A DNA stretch of 64,000 nucleotides from Aquabacterium sp. (GTDB lineage: Bacteria > Pseudomonadota > Gammaproteobacteria > Burkholderiales > Burkholderiaceae_C), in the NCBI RefSeq assembly GCF_016234775.1, contig NZ_JACRAH010000008.1, positions 55,352 to 119,351 of the forward strand. Reading direction: 5' to 3'. Shown one piece after another: positions 46,838 to 54,925 of the stretch (positions within the stretch are counted from its first letter, which is position 1; the number at the start of each line of letters is the position of its first letter). The notes below the pieces were generated by a model that was not told the origin of the DNA, did not search any database, and saw nothing but the letters and a program-made list of their open reading frames with translations. The position numbers and the translations under genes are program-made.

Positions 46838-48940
46838 ATGCAAACACCATTGATCCCCAAGCGCTCGCCGCTCAAGGCCTGGGTGTGGGGTGTGGCCATG
46901 GCGGTTGTTTTGACCGCCTGCGGTGGAGGTGGTGGTGGGGCCAGTTCGACAACTTCAGGCGGTAGCGGCGGCGGCGGTGGTGGCGGAGGCGGCGGCGGTG
47001 GTTCGTCCAGTGCGCCAGTGACACTGACCGGCGTGGCCGCGATCGGTGCGCCGCTGATTGGGGCGACCGTATCCGTGCTGGATTCAAATGGCGCGGACTG
47101 CGGCTCTGGCACGACGGCGTTGTCTGATGGCAAGTACACCCTGACCTTGACCTGTACGTCGCCGGCGCTGCCCTTGCTCGTCCAGGTTGTGGGCGTGGAC
47201 ATGGCCGGCGTGCCCGTGTTGTTGCACACGGTGCTGCAGACCGTGGTTTCAGGAGCGGGTACACAGATGTATGCCCATATCAATCCCGTGACCAACGCCG
47301 TGGTCGCCCTGTTGATGGGACGTGATCCCGGGCCCTCCTTCCTGGCCGGCAAGGCCTCGACGACGGGCAGTGCCACCGCACGCACAGCCCAGTGGGGTCT
47401 CTTGGGCAACAGTGCGGCCTACACGGCGGCCAGCACGTTCATCAAGACGATCATCCAGTCCAACCTCAACACGGTGGACCTGAACAGCACGCCCTTGAGC
47501 AGCTTTTTCAGCGATTCGACTTTCAGTGCGAACAAGAGGGGGCTGGATGCGGTCATCGAGAGCCTGAGTATTCAGTTTCGCCAGGACAACAGCACGAATC
47601 CCATCACAGAGTTAATGTTGATGGGCAATCGTTTGTTGCCACCATGTGACCCGAGCAACACCTGTGCGGCTTCGCCCAGTTCTCGTATGGGCAGCCCTGA
47701 AGTCATCGTTAACCTGACGTCGGCCAATGCGCGACTGAACACGTCCACCCCGTCGGTCTCGGCGACCAGCGACATCACGACCACGGTCAAGACCACCACG
47801 AGCACCGCCTCACTGATGCGGACGATTTCGGATCTGGACCTGATTCGCAGCGTGCTCAATGCCAACTTGACGCCCATCAACACGGCGATGAACCTGGCGT
47901 CCTTGGACTATGTCAAGGGCAGTCCCGCCGTCAACAAACCGGTCTTTTCCGCCAGTTTTGGTACCTATGATGGTGGCAACGCACTGGCTGTGGCGGGGCA
48001 ACTGGCCGCGTACGGCGCAAGCAACTATCAACTCTCGTCGTTCATGATCCAGGGCTGCCTGGATTACCCCATCACGGCGCTGTGCACCAAGATCAAAGTG
48101 GCCGCCTTGGTGCGAGACAGCGGTGGCACTGTTCACGGGGTATTTGAAGGTGTGGCCAACTACATCAGCTCAACAAGCAGTTGGGCCTTGACCGGCAATG
48201 GCCGCTCAACGCCTTGGGCCATTCATCCGGCAACATGGCTATACCTCAATGGGCAAGGCACCGAAGTGACGTCTACTGGCGCCCCGCTTCGCCAGGGCAT
48301 CCAGGCGATTGTCAAAGGGCTGGATTCAGTGACACCCGTGTTCGCAGACGTGATCGCGCCAAGCGGTAGCGTTGCGCACTTCTATGCTTGTGAAGCCGCG
48401 ACCTACGTGCCACTGTGTCTGAATGCCAACTCGAATGTCGGTTATGAAACGGGTGATCTGGTGCTGGATCAGGTTCTGCCGACCACAGGCACAAGCCTGT
48501 TGGGTGTGACGGACGCGCGACCTGGCACCCGTTTTCAGATGACGGCTACCAACGTGGGCGGGCAAGAAACGACCTCCGGAATCTTGATGGCGGATTTGCC
48601 TTCTTCGGCGAACCAGGCTGTCTATCCGCGGCCGGACAGCTTCTATGTGGGTGGCTCACTGTTGCAGGCCGATATCACCGGTGGCATGACGCTCAGCTGG
48701 GCCACTTGGGCAGCAGCCAATCCGAGCATGCGTGTGATGGAGGTTCGGACAGTCATCAGCAGGCCAGCGACTAACTCGCCGAGCAAGCAGGTCTTCACGA
48801 TCCAGCCCTTGTCAGCCAATCAACTGGTGATCCCGGCGTTTTCCAGTGTGCCCAATGATGCGACTGAGTATGCGCTGTGGATGATCGCTCTGGATACCCA
48901 GGGCCGGCGCTACATGACCAAGATTGTGGTCTCGCCCTGA
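46838..48940 (+). CDS. Secreted lipoprotein with polyglycine linker, function unknown
   Basis: 700 residues from the ATG at 46838 (ribosome site GAGG at 46827). A lipobox (VVLTAC followed by Gly) around residue 27 marks it for lipid attachment. Glycine runs and a Ser/Gly stretch follow, then a beta-rich domain (VTLTGVAAIGAPLIGATVSVLDSNG) resembling carboxypeptidase-like regulatory folds, and an unrecognised C-terminal region. Surface or periplasmic location is expected. The glycine stretch is encoded by GGT/GGC repeats, which can change length in phase without breaking the frame. Confidence 0.75.
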   Translation: MQTPLIPKRSPLKAWVWGVAMAVVLTACGGGGGGASSTTSGGSGGGGGGGGGGGGSSSAPVTLTGVAAIGAPLIGATVSVLDSNGADCGSGTTALSDGKYTLTLTCTSPALPLLVQVVGVDMAGVPVLLHTVLQTVVSGAGTQMYAHINPVTNAVVALLMGRDPGPSFLAGKASTTGSATARTAQWGLLGNSAAYTAASTFIKTIIQSNLNTVDLNSTPLSSFFSDSTFSANKRGLDAVIESLSIQFRQDNSTNPITELMLMGNRLLPPCDPSNTCAASPSSRMGSPEVIVNLTSANARLNTSTPSVSATSDITTTVKTTTSTASLMRTISDLDLIRSVLNANLTPINTAMNLASLDYVKGSPAVNKPVFSASFGTYDGGNALAVAGQLAAYGASNYQLSSFMIQGCLDYPITALCTKIKVAALVRDSGGTVHGVFEGVANYISSTSSWALTGNGRSTPWAIHPATWLYLNGQGTEVTSTGAPLRQGIQAIVKGLDSVTPVFADVIAPSGSVAHFYACEAATYVPLCLNANSNVGYETGDLVLDQVLPTTGTSLLGVTDARPGTRFQMTATNVGGQETTSGILMADLPSSANQAVYPRPDSFYVGGSLLQADITGGMTLSWATWAAANPSMRVMEVRTVISRPATNSPSKQVFTIQPLSANQLVIPAFSSVPNDATEYALWMIALDTQGRRYMTKIVVSP

Positions 48941-49025
48941 TGGGCGTGACGGGATGCGTGCAGGTCAACGGCGCGCGTGAGTCCGGGGGGTAGACTCGCT
49001 GTCTTCTGTAGAAGCGTCATTCCCC

Positions 49026-49367
49026 ATGAGCACCTTGCCATCCTGCCCCCAATGCCAATCCGAGTACACCTACCAGGATGGCGACATTTTCATCTGCCCC
49101 GATTGCGCCCACGAGTGGAGCGCCAGCGAGCCTGTGGAAGCCGCTGCTGAGGCGCGTGTCTGGAAGGATGCACACGGCAACGTGCTGCAAGACGGCGACA
49201 CCGTCACCCTCATCAAGGACCTGAAGATCAAGGGCTCGTCTTCCGTGGTGAAGGTGGGCACCAAGGTCAAGAACATCCGCCTGATCGATGGCGATCACGA
49301 CATCGATTGCAAGATCGATGGTTTCGGCCCGATGCAACTCAAGACCGAGTTCGTCAAGAAGGCCTGA
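49026..49367 (+). CDS. yjdM: YjdM/PhnA-type zinc-ribbon protein
   Basis: 113 residues, the standard length. An N-terminal zinc ribbon ([25 protein letters not shown]) is followed by the conserved [42 protein letters not shown] core. This is the family once named PhnA after the alkylphosphonate region in E. coli; it is not phosphonoacetate hydrolase and its cellular role is unclear. It precedes the methyltransferase by 22 bases. Confidence 0.92.
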   Translation: MSTLPSCPQCQSEYTYQDGDIFICPDCAHEWSASEPVEAAAEARVWKDAHGNVLQDGDTVTLIKDLKIKGSSSVVKVGTKVKNIRLIDGDHDIDCKIDGFGPMQLKTEFVKKA

Positions 49368-49389
49368 TCGAGGCAGAAGAGGCATCCAC

Positions 49390-50007
49390 ATGGCAGGCCC
49401 CACCACCGAATTCTGGCAAGAGCGTTTCGAGAAAATGGAAACCGGCTGGGACCGCGGTGGCGCCAGCCCGCAACTGCTGACCTGGCTCGACAGCGGCGTG
49501 CTGCAGCCTTGTCGCATCGTGGTGCCCGGTTGTGGCCGTGGTTGGGAAGTGGTAGAGCTGGCCCGCAGCGGTTTTGACGTGGTCGGGCTGGATTACACCC
49601 AGGCGGCCGTCGAGCAAGCGCGAGCGCGCTGTGAGCAGGAAGGCGTGAAGGCCGAGATCGTGCAGGCCGATGTGCTCAGCTACGCACCCGCACAGCCCTT
49701 TGATGCGGTGTACGAGCAGACCTGCATGTGCGCACTCCACCCCGAACATTGGGTGAGCTATGGCCGGCAACTGGCCTCGTGGGTGCGGCCTGGCGGCAGC
49801 CTGTTTGCGCTGTTCATGCAGATGGTGCGCACCGGCGCAACGGAAGAGGGCCTGATCCAAGGCCCGCCTTACCACTGTGACATCAATGCCATGCGGGCCC
49901 TGTTGCCCGAGGCGAGCTGGGTCTGGCTGCGGCCGCCGTATGCCAAGGTCCCGCATCCGAATCTGCCTAGCGGGCACGAACTGGCTGTGCACCTGGTGCG
50001 CCGATAA
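49390..50007 (+). CDS. Thiopurine methyltransferase-like SAM-dependent methyltransferase
   Basis: 205 residues from the ATG at 49390. It matches the thiopurine S-methyltransferase superfamily: EFWQERFEKMETGWDRGGASPQL, the AdoMet loop IVVPGCGRGWEVVELARSGFDVVGLD, and the YEQTCMCALHPEHW motif. It methylates thiols, selenium or tellurium compounds in various relatives; the substrate here is not known. Probably co-transcribed with yjdM. Confidence 0.87.
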   Translation: MAGPTTEFWQERFEKMETGWDRGGASPQLLTWLDSGVLQPCRIVVPGCGRGWEVVELARSGFDVVGLDYTQAAVEQARARCEQEGVKAEIVQADVLSYAPAQPFDAVYEQTCMCALHPEHWVSYGRQLASWVRPGGSLFALFMQMVRTGATEEGLIQGPPYHCDINAMRALLPEASWVWLRPPYAKVPHPNLPSGHELAVHLVRR

Positions 50008-50020
50008 GCAGCCTGCTTGC

Positions 50021-50869
50021 TCAGGCGGCCAGCGCCAGGAAGAAGCTTCGTGCGAAGTCATCGGCCGGAAAGAAGGTTTCCACGCGCAATTCTTCGGCCG
50101 TGGCATCCAGGGCCGTGCCAAATGTGGAAACCATGGAGAACACCTTGAGCGTGCGTTCACCCAGAGCATATTCCATCGGGAAAACGGGGGGAGGCATGCC
50201 GTTCAACCACGCTTGTTTTCGCCATTGCGCATTCACGCCTGGAAATTGAACGATCTCGTCCAGCAGTTGGTGCAAGGCCTGGTGCGTGGGGTCAGCGGCT
50301 GCTTCGTGATGAAGTCTGTTCAGCAGCAAGGAGGCGAGCTGTGGCCAGTTCCTGATTCGTGGCTGGATGCCCTGCGGATGGAACGTCATGCGCATGACGT
50401 TGCGCCTGCCGCTGCCATCAACGCGTTGCCAGACCTCCTCCGGGGGGCCCAGCAAGGCCACAAAGCGCTCGGCAGGGGCATTGCACATCAACATGTCCCA
50501 TTGTCGGTTGACCACCATGGCGGGGTACGGCTCATGATGCTGGAGCGTGAGTGCCAGCACCTCGCGCACGGCCTTCATGTCTTCGTCTTGTAGCGTGCGC
50601 TGTTGATAAATGGGCGCGAATCCCGCGGCGTGCAACAACAGGTTGCGCTCGCGCAGCGGCACGTCCAACGCCGTGCCCAGCAGCAGCACCATGTCGCGGC
50701 TGGGCCGTGCGCGTCCGGATTCGAGAAAGCTCAAGTGCCGCTGTGAAATACCCGCATCCAGCGCCACATCCAGTTGCGAGCACTTGCGTCGGGTGCGCCA
50801 GGTCCGCAGCAGGGCGCCAAAAGAGGGTGGGTCAGGCGGCAAAAGGGATGGGCGATCTACACAAGTCAT
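50021..50869 (-). CDS. XRE-type regulator with MmyB-like ligand-binding domain
   Basis: 282 residues. The N-terminal helix-turn-helix is clear (LRTWRTRRKCSQLDVALDAGISQRHLSFLESGRARPS), followed by an MmyB-like domain (PAMVVNRQWDMLMCNAPAERF) that binds fatty acids in studied relatives. These regulators often lie divergent from an oxidoreductase or hydrolase gene they control; here an alpha/beta hydrolase gene is divergent, 116 bases away, and is a natural target. Confidence 0.9.
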   Translation of the reverse strand: MTCVDRPSLLPPDPPSFGALLRTWRTRRKCSQLDVALDAGISQRHLSFLESGRARPSRDMVLLLGTALDVPLRERNLLLHAAGFAPIYQQRTLQDEDMKAVREVLALTLQHHEPYPAMVVNRQWDMLMCNAPAERFVALLGPPEEVWQRVDGSGRRNVMRMTFHPQGIQPRIRNWPQLASLLLNRLHHEAAADPTHQALHQLLDEIVQFPGVNAQWRKQAWLNGMPPPVFPMEYALGERTLKVFSMVSTFGTALDATAEELRVETFFPADDFARSFFLALAA

Positions 50870-50985
50870 GGCCGCACAGTATCCCCGCGCGACGCAGCAC
50901 GTTTCAATGACCTCGCAGGTAATTGTCTGGTGTGGCGCATCTACAGATCATGCGCAGATTCATTGCCCCAGACAGGACGGACGCC

Positions 50986-51858
50986 ATGCTTCAACAAAAA
51001 GTGCTTCAACTGCCGCAAGGTTCGTTGCGTTATCTCGACCAGGGTCAGGGCCAGCCTGTTGTCTTTGTTCATGGCCTGATGGTTGATGGCCAGCTCTGGC
51101 AACCTCTCGTCGCCGAGCTTGGGCCATCATGGCGTTGCATCTTGCCCGATTGGCCTTTGGGTGCGCATGCCTTGCCCATGCATCCGCAGGCGGATCTGTC
51201 GGTGCCCGGGATGGTCCGGCTGATTGCGGATTTCATCGTTGCTCTGGATCTGCACGATGTGATTCTGGTTGGCAATGACACGGGCGGCGCCTTGGCGCAG
51301 ATGGTGTGCGCGCAGTTCCCTGAGCGCATCGCCCGATTGGTGCTGACGACCTGTGATGCCTACGAGGTCTTTCCGCCGCCCGCATTTTCCTACTTGAAAT
51401 GGCTGGGCTACAGCCCGATGCTGACATGGTTGATGACGCAGTTGATGCATGTCGTGCCACCGCTCAGGCGCTTGCCCATCGCGTTTGGTGACCTCACTGA
51501 CAAGCCGCTGGACGGCAAGCTGATCGAGCGCTGGCTCAGGCCGGCCCGCACACACGCCGGCGTCCGTCGCGACGTGTGCAAGTTTCTTCGCACGCTGTCA
51601 AACGACCATACCCTGCAAGCAGGACGGGCGCTACGGCATTTTGGGCAACCTGCTTTGCTGTTGTGGTCGAAGCAATCCCGGCACTTTCCGGCGCGTTTGG
51701 CCGAGCGGCTCCGCTGTGAGTTGCCCAACGCCGAACTCATATGGGTTGACAGCGCGGGCGTTTATGTGAGTCTTGAGCATGCTGGGCATTTGTCGGCCAG
51801 CATGGTTCGATTCATGGGCGGGGGCGATGAGGGCGCCGTTCAAGCCTGCCAGGTGTAG
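50986..51858 (+). CDS. Alpha/beta-hydrolase with aspartate nucleophile motif
   Basis: 290 residues from the ATG at 50986. The fold is marked by VVFVHGLMVDGQLWQPLV (oxyanion region), DWPLGAHALP, the nucleophile elbow LVGNDTGGALAQM where an Asp (about residue 98) replaces the usual Ser, and EHAGHLS with the catalytic His. An Asp nucleophile is the pattern of haloalkane dehalogenases and epoxide hydrolases, so hydrolysis of halogenated or epoxide-containing compounds is possible. Likely controlled by the divergent MmyB-like regulator. Confidence 0.85.
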   Translation: MLQQKVLQLPQGSLRYLDQGQGQPVVFVHGLMVDGQLWQPLVAELGPSWRCILPDWPLGAHALPMHPQADLSVPGMVRLIADFIVALDLHDVILVGNDTGGALAQMVCAQFPERIARLVLTTCDAYEVFPPPAFSYLKWLGYSPMLTWLMTQLMHVVPPLRRLPIAFGDLTDKPLDGKLIERWLRPARTHAGVRRDVCKFLRTLSNDHTLQAGRALRHFGQPALLLWSKQSRHFPARLAERLRCELPNAELIWVDSAGVYVSLEHAGHLSASMVRFMGGGDEGAVQACQV

Positions 51859-52219
51859 AAGTTCAGATAAGTTGGAACCGCCCCCGATCGTGAATCAAGG
51901 GCTTGCGAGCGTTTGATTCAAGATGTCTGGAACGCGTGATTCACATAAGTTGGAACTTTTGGTGGTTTCGTTCGCATAAGTTGGAATTTTCCGACTTCCA
52001 CGGTGGCACGGGGAGAAGTTCAGCGCCTTGCCACCGTGGTCAGCCGCGTTCGAAGCCGTCAGTGTGTTGCGATTCAGCGGTCGTATAGGTCCGTTGGCCA
52101 CCTGCACCGCTCTCGGAGGACGAACCCGAACTCATACTGACGGTCAATTTGCCATCATGAGGCCGTGGGTATTGTTCGTTTCTCAGCTCTTACCACGCAG
52201 TTACACAGAAAGCGCCACG
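51859..52219. other. Intergenic boundary region with three terminal-type repeats
   Basis: No gene is supported in this 361-base stretch. It holds three direct repeats of consensus TTCRSATAAGTTGGAAY at 51862-51878, 51940-51956 and 51971-51987, plus a small inverted repeat of TGAATCAA (51891-51898 with 51913-51920). It is AT-richer than the flanks and marks the change from core-like to accessory DNA. Confidence 0.7.
51862..51987 (+). repeat. Three direct repeats resembling transposase-binding sites
   Basis: Three copies of a 17-base unit: TTCAGATAAGTTGGAAC, TTCACATAAGTTGGAAC and TTCGCATAAGTTGGAAT, starting 78 and 31 bases apart. Multiple short directly repeated sites are typical of the ends of IS21-family and Tn7-like elements, where they bind the transposase. 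No transposase gene adjoins them, so this looks like a left-behind end or a distant end of a larger element. Confidence 0.6.
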
Positions 52220-53068
52220 CTATGTCGTCTTACCCTGGCGTTGCCAAACCGTCGGCGTGTGCCCCACATGACGTGCGAACACGCGCGAGAAGGCGCTGAC
52301 GCTCCCATACCCCACGTCGAGTGCCACGTTCTTCAAGGCCCGTCCACCGCGCAGCAGATCTTGCGCGACCAGGACCCGCCATGCGGCCAAGTAGTCCGCA
52401 GGCGTCTGCCCCGTGACTTCACGAAACCGCGCAGCAAACCTGGCGCGAGACATGCCTGCCTCGGCGGCCAGATCGCTGAGTAACCAAGATCGGGCTGGTT
52501 GCGAATGCATGGCATGCAGCGCCTTGCACAATTTTGGGTCCGCCAGGCCAGCCAAAGCGCCACGCTGAGTCAGGCCGTGGGCCAGGCAATGCCGGAGCAG
52601 ACGAATCATCAGTACTTCACACAGACGATCGAGTGCTGCCTGCCGCCCAGACTGCGGCGTAAAGGCCTCCTCATCCACCAAGGACAGCAGAGCCTCGGCA
52701 CCCGGTAGCTCTACCAGCTTGATTTGAACCACGCTGGGCAGTGATGTGGTGATCGGGTTGCATCCGCCCAGGCCAAACAGGATGTTGGCGCAGACGACGT
52801 CGGCACCCTGCCGCTCGTCCGTGATCAGGCGGTGCACGTCTGGTCGCGGCATGAAGATCAGCGTGGGCTCTTCAATGGTCGTTGAGATGCCGGAGGCTTC
52901 GATCAGTTGCGCAGGCCCACGTCTGATCAGGTGCACATGGCCGTGCGTGGCGTCTTGTTCAAAGTGATGGATTCCGCAGATCTGCCCGACATGAAACACG
53001 CCGGCACTCAAGGAGAAGCGCTGCAGGAGATGTGAAAGCTGGTCTTCCATCTTGAGACGATTGATCAT
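52220..53068 (-). CDS. AraC-family transcriptional regulator with cupin sensor
   Basis: 282 residues. The N-terminal part resembles the cupin_6 sensor of AraC-type activators (HVHLIRRGPAQLIEASG, PTLIFMPRPDVHRL), and the C-terminal domain is a double helix-turn-helix (LSDLAAEAGMSRARFAARFREVTGQTPADYLAAWRV, VALDVGYGSVSAFSRVFARHVG). Regulators of this subtype often control the neighbouring divergent gene, here the AhpD-like protein 108 bases away. Confidence 0.92.
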   Translation of the reverse strand: MINRLKMEDQLSHLLQRFSLSAGVFHVGQICGIHHFEQDATHGHVHLIRRGPAQLIEASGISTTIEEPTLIFMPRPDVHRLITDERQGADVVCANILFGLGGCNPITTSLPSVVQIKLVELPGAEALLSLVDEEAFTPQSGRQAALDRLCEVLMIRLLRHCLAHGLTQRGALAGLADPKLCKALHAMHSQPARSWLLSDLAAEAGMSRARFAARFREVTGQTPADYLAAWRVLVAQDLLRGGRALKNVALDVGYGSVSAFSRVFARHVGHTPTVWQRQGKTT

Positions 53069-53176
53069 TAAAGCGATTTATTTGATCACCAATCGTATCG
53101 CGTGGGCGCCTACATTGGTGTTGTTCCGCTTCCATACCCAGGTCGGAACACCCATCCACCTCATCACAGGAGCACC

Positions 53177-53743
53177 ATGACCTCTTCCTATCTGCCCACA
53201 CTTCACGCCATTGATGTCAACACCGCCAACGATGCGCAAAAGCCCCTGCTGGAACAAGCCCTCAAGCAAGTAGGCTTTATCCCCAATATGTACGCCAACA
53301 TGGTGAACGTGCCCGCGGTGTTGAGTACCTACCTGCACGGCTACGGTCTGTTCCGCAAGGAGTCCGGTTTTCGGCCTGCCGAGCAAGAGGTGGTGTTCCT
53401 GGCCATCAGTCAGACCAACGGTTGCGGCTACTGCTCGGCTGCGCACAGCATGATGGCCGACAAGGTGTCCGGCGTGCCTGCAGAGGTGCTGGCGGCCATT
53501 CGCGCGCAAGCACCGATTCCTGATCTGCGCCTGGCTGCCTTGTATGCCATGGCCAGCGAACTGGTCAGCACACATGGGCGTCCGCATGAAAAAACGGTTG
53601 AGGCTTTCATGAACGCGGGATTCTCGGCGCATCAAGCGCTCTACATCATCCTGGCCGCAGGCGTCAAAACCCTTAGCAACTTCTCCAACCACGCGTTCGC
53701 CACGTCACTGGATGAGCGCTTCGCTGCGTACGCCTTGAAGTAA
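53177..53743 (+). CDS. AhpD-like carboxymuconolactone decarboxylase-family protein
   Basis: 188 residues from the ATG at 53177, with CAGGAG just upstream. The redox-active CxxCxxxH motif is present (NGCGYCSAAH; Cys 83 and 86, His 90), as in alkylhydroperoxidase AhpD, which uses this pair to reduce peroxide or peroxiredoxin. It is probably regulated by the divergent AraC-type gene. Its presence beside a peroxiredoxin/thioredoxin/CcdA operon adds to the thiol-redox theme of the block. Confidence 0.9.
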   Translation: MTSSYLPTLHAIDVNTANDAQKPLLEQALKQVGFIPNMYANMVNVPAVLSTYLHGYGLFRKESGFRPAEQEVVFLAISQTNGCGYCSAAHSMMADKVSGVPAEVLAAIRAQAPIPDLRLAALYAMASELVSTHGRPHEKTVEAFMNAGFSAHQALYIILAAGVKTLSNFSNHAFATSLDERFAAYALK

Positions 53744-53766
53744 GCCTCTGCCGCAAGCCGGATCCT

Positions 53767-54024
53767 TCAACGGCTTGCGGCGTTCTTGGCCGCACTGTAG
53801 GTGGCGACCAAAAATGGCACCAGGTAGTTCAAAGCCAGATGGGCCCAGGAAATGCGCTGGCTTGCCCAAAATGCGGGCCCTTGGTTGATGAGATTGAGGA
53901 TCGAGCCCACCACCAGGCTGATGCGCGCTGAGTTCAACCGTATTTGCGGGTTCAAAAGCCCTTGCCACAACAGCTTCAACATGCGTGCTTCCGATGCGGT
54001 AACTGACAAATCAGTGCCAGTCAT
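53767..54024 (-). CDS. Small membrane protein, NrtS-like
   Basis: 85 residues with two hydrophobic helices (ISLVVGSILNLINQG and LALNYLVPFLVATYSA). The order and spacing, with LNLINQGPAF between them, match the NrtS family proposed to transport nitrate or nitrite. The sequence is short, so this is a family match by pattern rather than proof. It lies downstream of the sigma factor gene on the same strand, 33 bases away, and may be read from the same transcript. Confidence 0.68.
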   Translation of the reverse strand: MTGTDLSVTASEARMLKLLWQGLLNPQIRLNSARISLVVGSILNLINQGPAFWASQRISWAHLALNYLVPFLVATYSAAKNAASR

Positions 54025-54057
54025 TTAATCATGTCAGATGGCAAGGATGCGATGAAA

Positions 54058-54588
54058 TCAAACGGGGTCGGCATCAGTCAAGTACTCGCGCACCAGCTCA
54101 CGCGCACGGTGCAGTCTGCTTTTGACGGCGCCCGTCTGCTCATTCAGGCGCTCGGCGATCTCTGCGATGGTCAGCTCCTCGAAGTCTCGCAGCAGGATCA
54201 CCTCCAGGTAATGCGCGGGCAGCGACTCCAGCGCGTTGGCCAGATCCACTCTCAAAGCATCATCACTGCGCGCAGCCAGTTGCTGCTCCAGGACCTCGTC
54301 CTCCAGTGGCTCATGCTTGAACATCATGCGCTCCAGCCGGCGGCACTCGCGCTTGATAACCACGAACAACCATGACGAGAATGCCGCAGCAGCCTTCAGC
54401 CCCTTGACCTTGCGCGAGATGGTCAGCAGCGATTCCTGCACGGCGTCGTCCACATCGCTGGCGTGACAATGCCGCCGTGCGTACCGCCTGGCATCAGCCT
54501 GGCACACAGCCAGCAGTCGCGAGATCGCAGCCGGGTCACCCGTTTGGGCATCCAGGATCAAGCGCGTTGCATCGGCTGAAACAGCCAT
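54058..54588 (-). CDS. ECF-type RNA polymerase sigma factor
   Basis: 176 residues with sigma region 2 (ADARRYARRHCHASDVDDAVQESLLTISRKV, binding the -10 element) and region 4 (ALESLPAHYLEVILLRDFEELTIAEIAERLNEQTGAVKSRLHRAREL, binding the -35 element); regions 1 and 3 are absent, as in the ECF group. It starts one base after the DUF2892 gene, in one operon. No classical anti-sigma gene adjoins it. Three promoters sharing one motif sit in front of its own operon and two neighbouring operons, arguing that this sigma directs them. Confidence 0.92.
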   Translation of the reverse strand: MAVSADATRLILDAQTGDPAAISRLLAVCQADARRYARRHCHASDVDDAVQESLLTISRKVKGLKAAAAFSSWLFVVIKRECRRLERMMFKHEPLEDEVLEQQLAARSDDALRVDLANALESLPAHYLEVILLRDFEELTIAEIAERLNEQTGAVKSRLHRARELVREYLTDADPV

Positions 54589-54589
54589 G

Positions 54590-54799
54590 TCAGTGTCCTT
54601 TGTCGAGCTTGCGTCCCACCATGGCGCACATTGGGCAGAAACCGATCAGCCCGGTCATCGCCATCATCGCACCGACCACGCCTGCGCCAACGGCCCCGCT
54701 GGAGCCGCCCCAGTGCGATGCGGCATAGACCAGCGCCAGAACGCCCATGATCAGGCGGATGGCACGTTCCCAGTTGGGTACATTCTTCACGTAAAACAT
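54590..54799 (-). CDS. DUF2892 small membrane protein with CxxC
   Basis: 69 residues from the ATG at 54799, preceded by AAGGAGCTTGAT. Two hydrophobic segments (IRLIMGVLALVYAASHW and GAVGAGVVGAMMAMTGLIGF) and a CPMC pair at residues 55-58 match the DUF2892/YgaP-type inner-membrane family. It is the first gene of the sigma operon. The CxxC at the membrane face, next to an ECF sigma without a known anti-sigma, makes it a candidate redox sensor, but this is inference. Confidence 0.85.
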   Translation of the reverse strand: MFYVKNVPNWERAIRLIMGVLALVYAASHWGGSSGAVGAGVVGAMMAMTGLIGFCPMCAMVGRKLDKGH

Positions 54800-54842
54800 A
54801 TCAAGCTCCTTGGTGGTTGCGGGTTCGAGGGCTACCCTCATC

Positions 54843-54878
54843 CACTAAGAGGTGCCACACAGGTCAAACGGTTCGCGC
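54843..54878 (-). promoter_or_regulatory. Candidate ECF promoter for the DUF2892-sigma operon
   Basis: On the minus strand: GCGAACC, exactly 18 bases, CTCTTAG. It lies 43 bases before the DUF2892 start codon. The same two boxes at the same spacing precede the peroxiredoxin operon and the Cys-peptide operon, so the sigma factor in this operon probably recognises its own promoter. Confidence 0.72.
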
Positions 54879-54925
54879 TGGCGCCACATTTCTTGTCAAT
54901 GGTCGGTGTTGGCACGGATCGGACC

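Noticed and set aside
52903..53176. A further sigma-type promoter in front of the AhpD-like gene
   Set aside because: I looked for GCGAAYC-N18-CTCTTA upstream of 53177 and of the NrtS-like gene and found no match.
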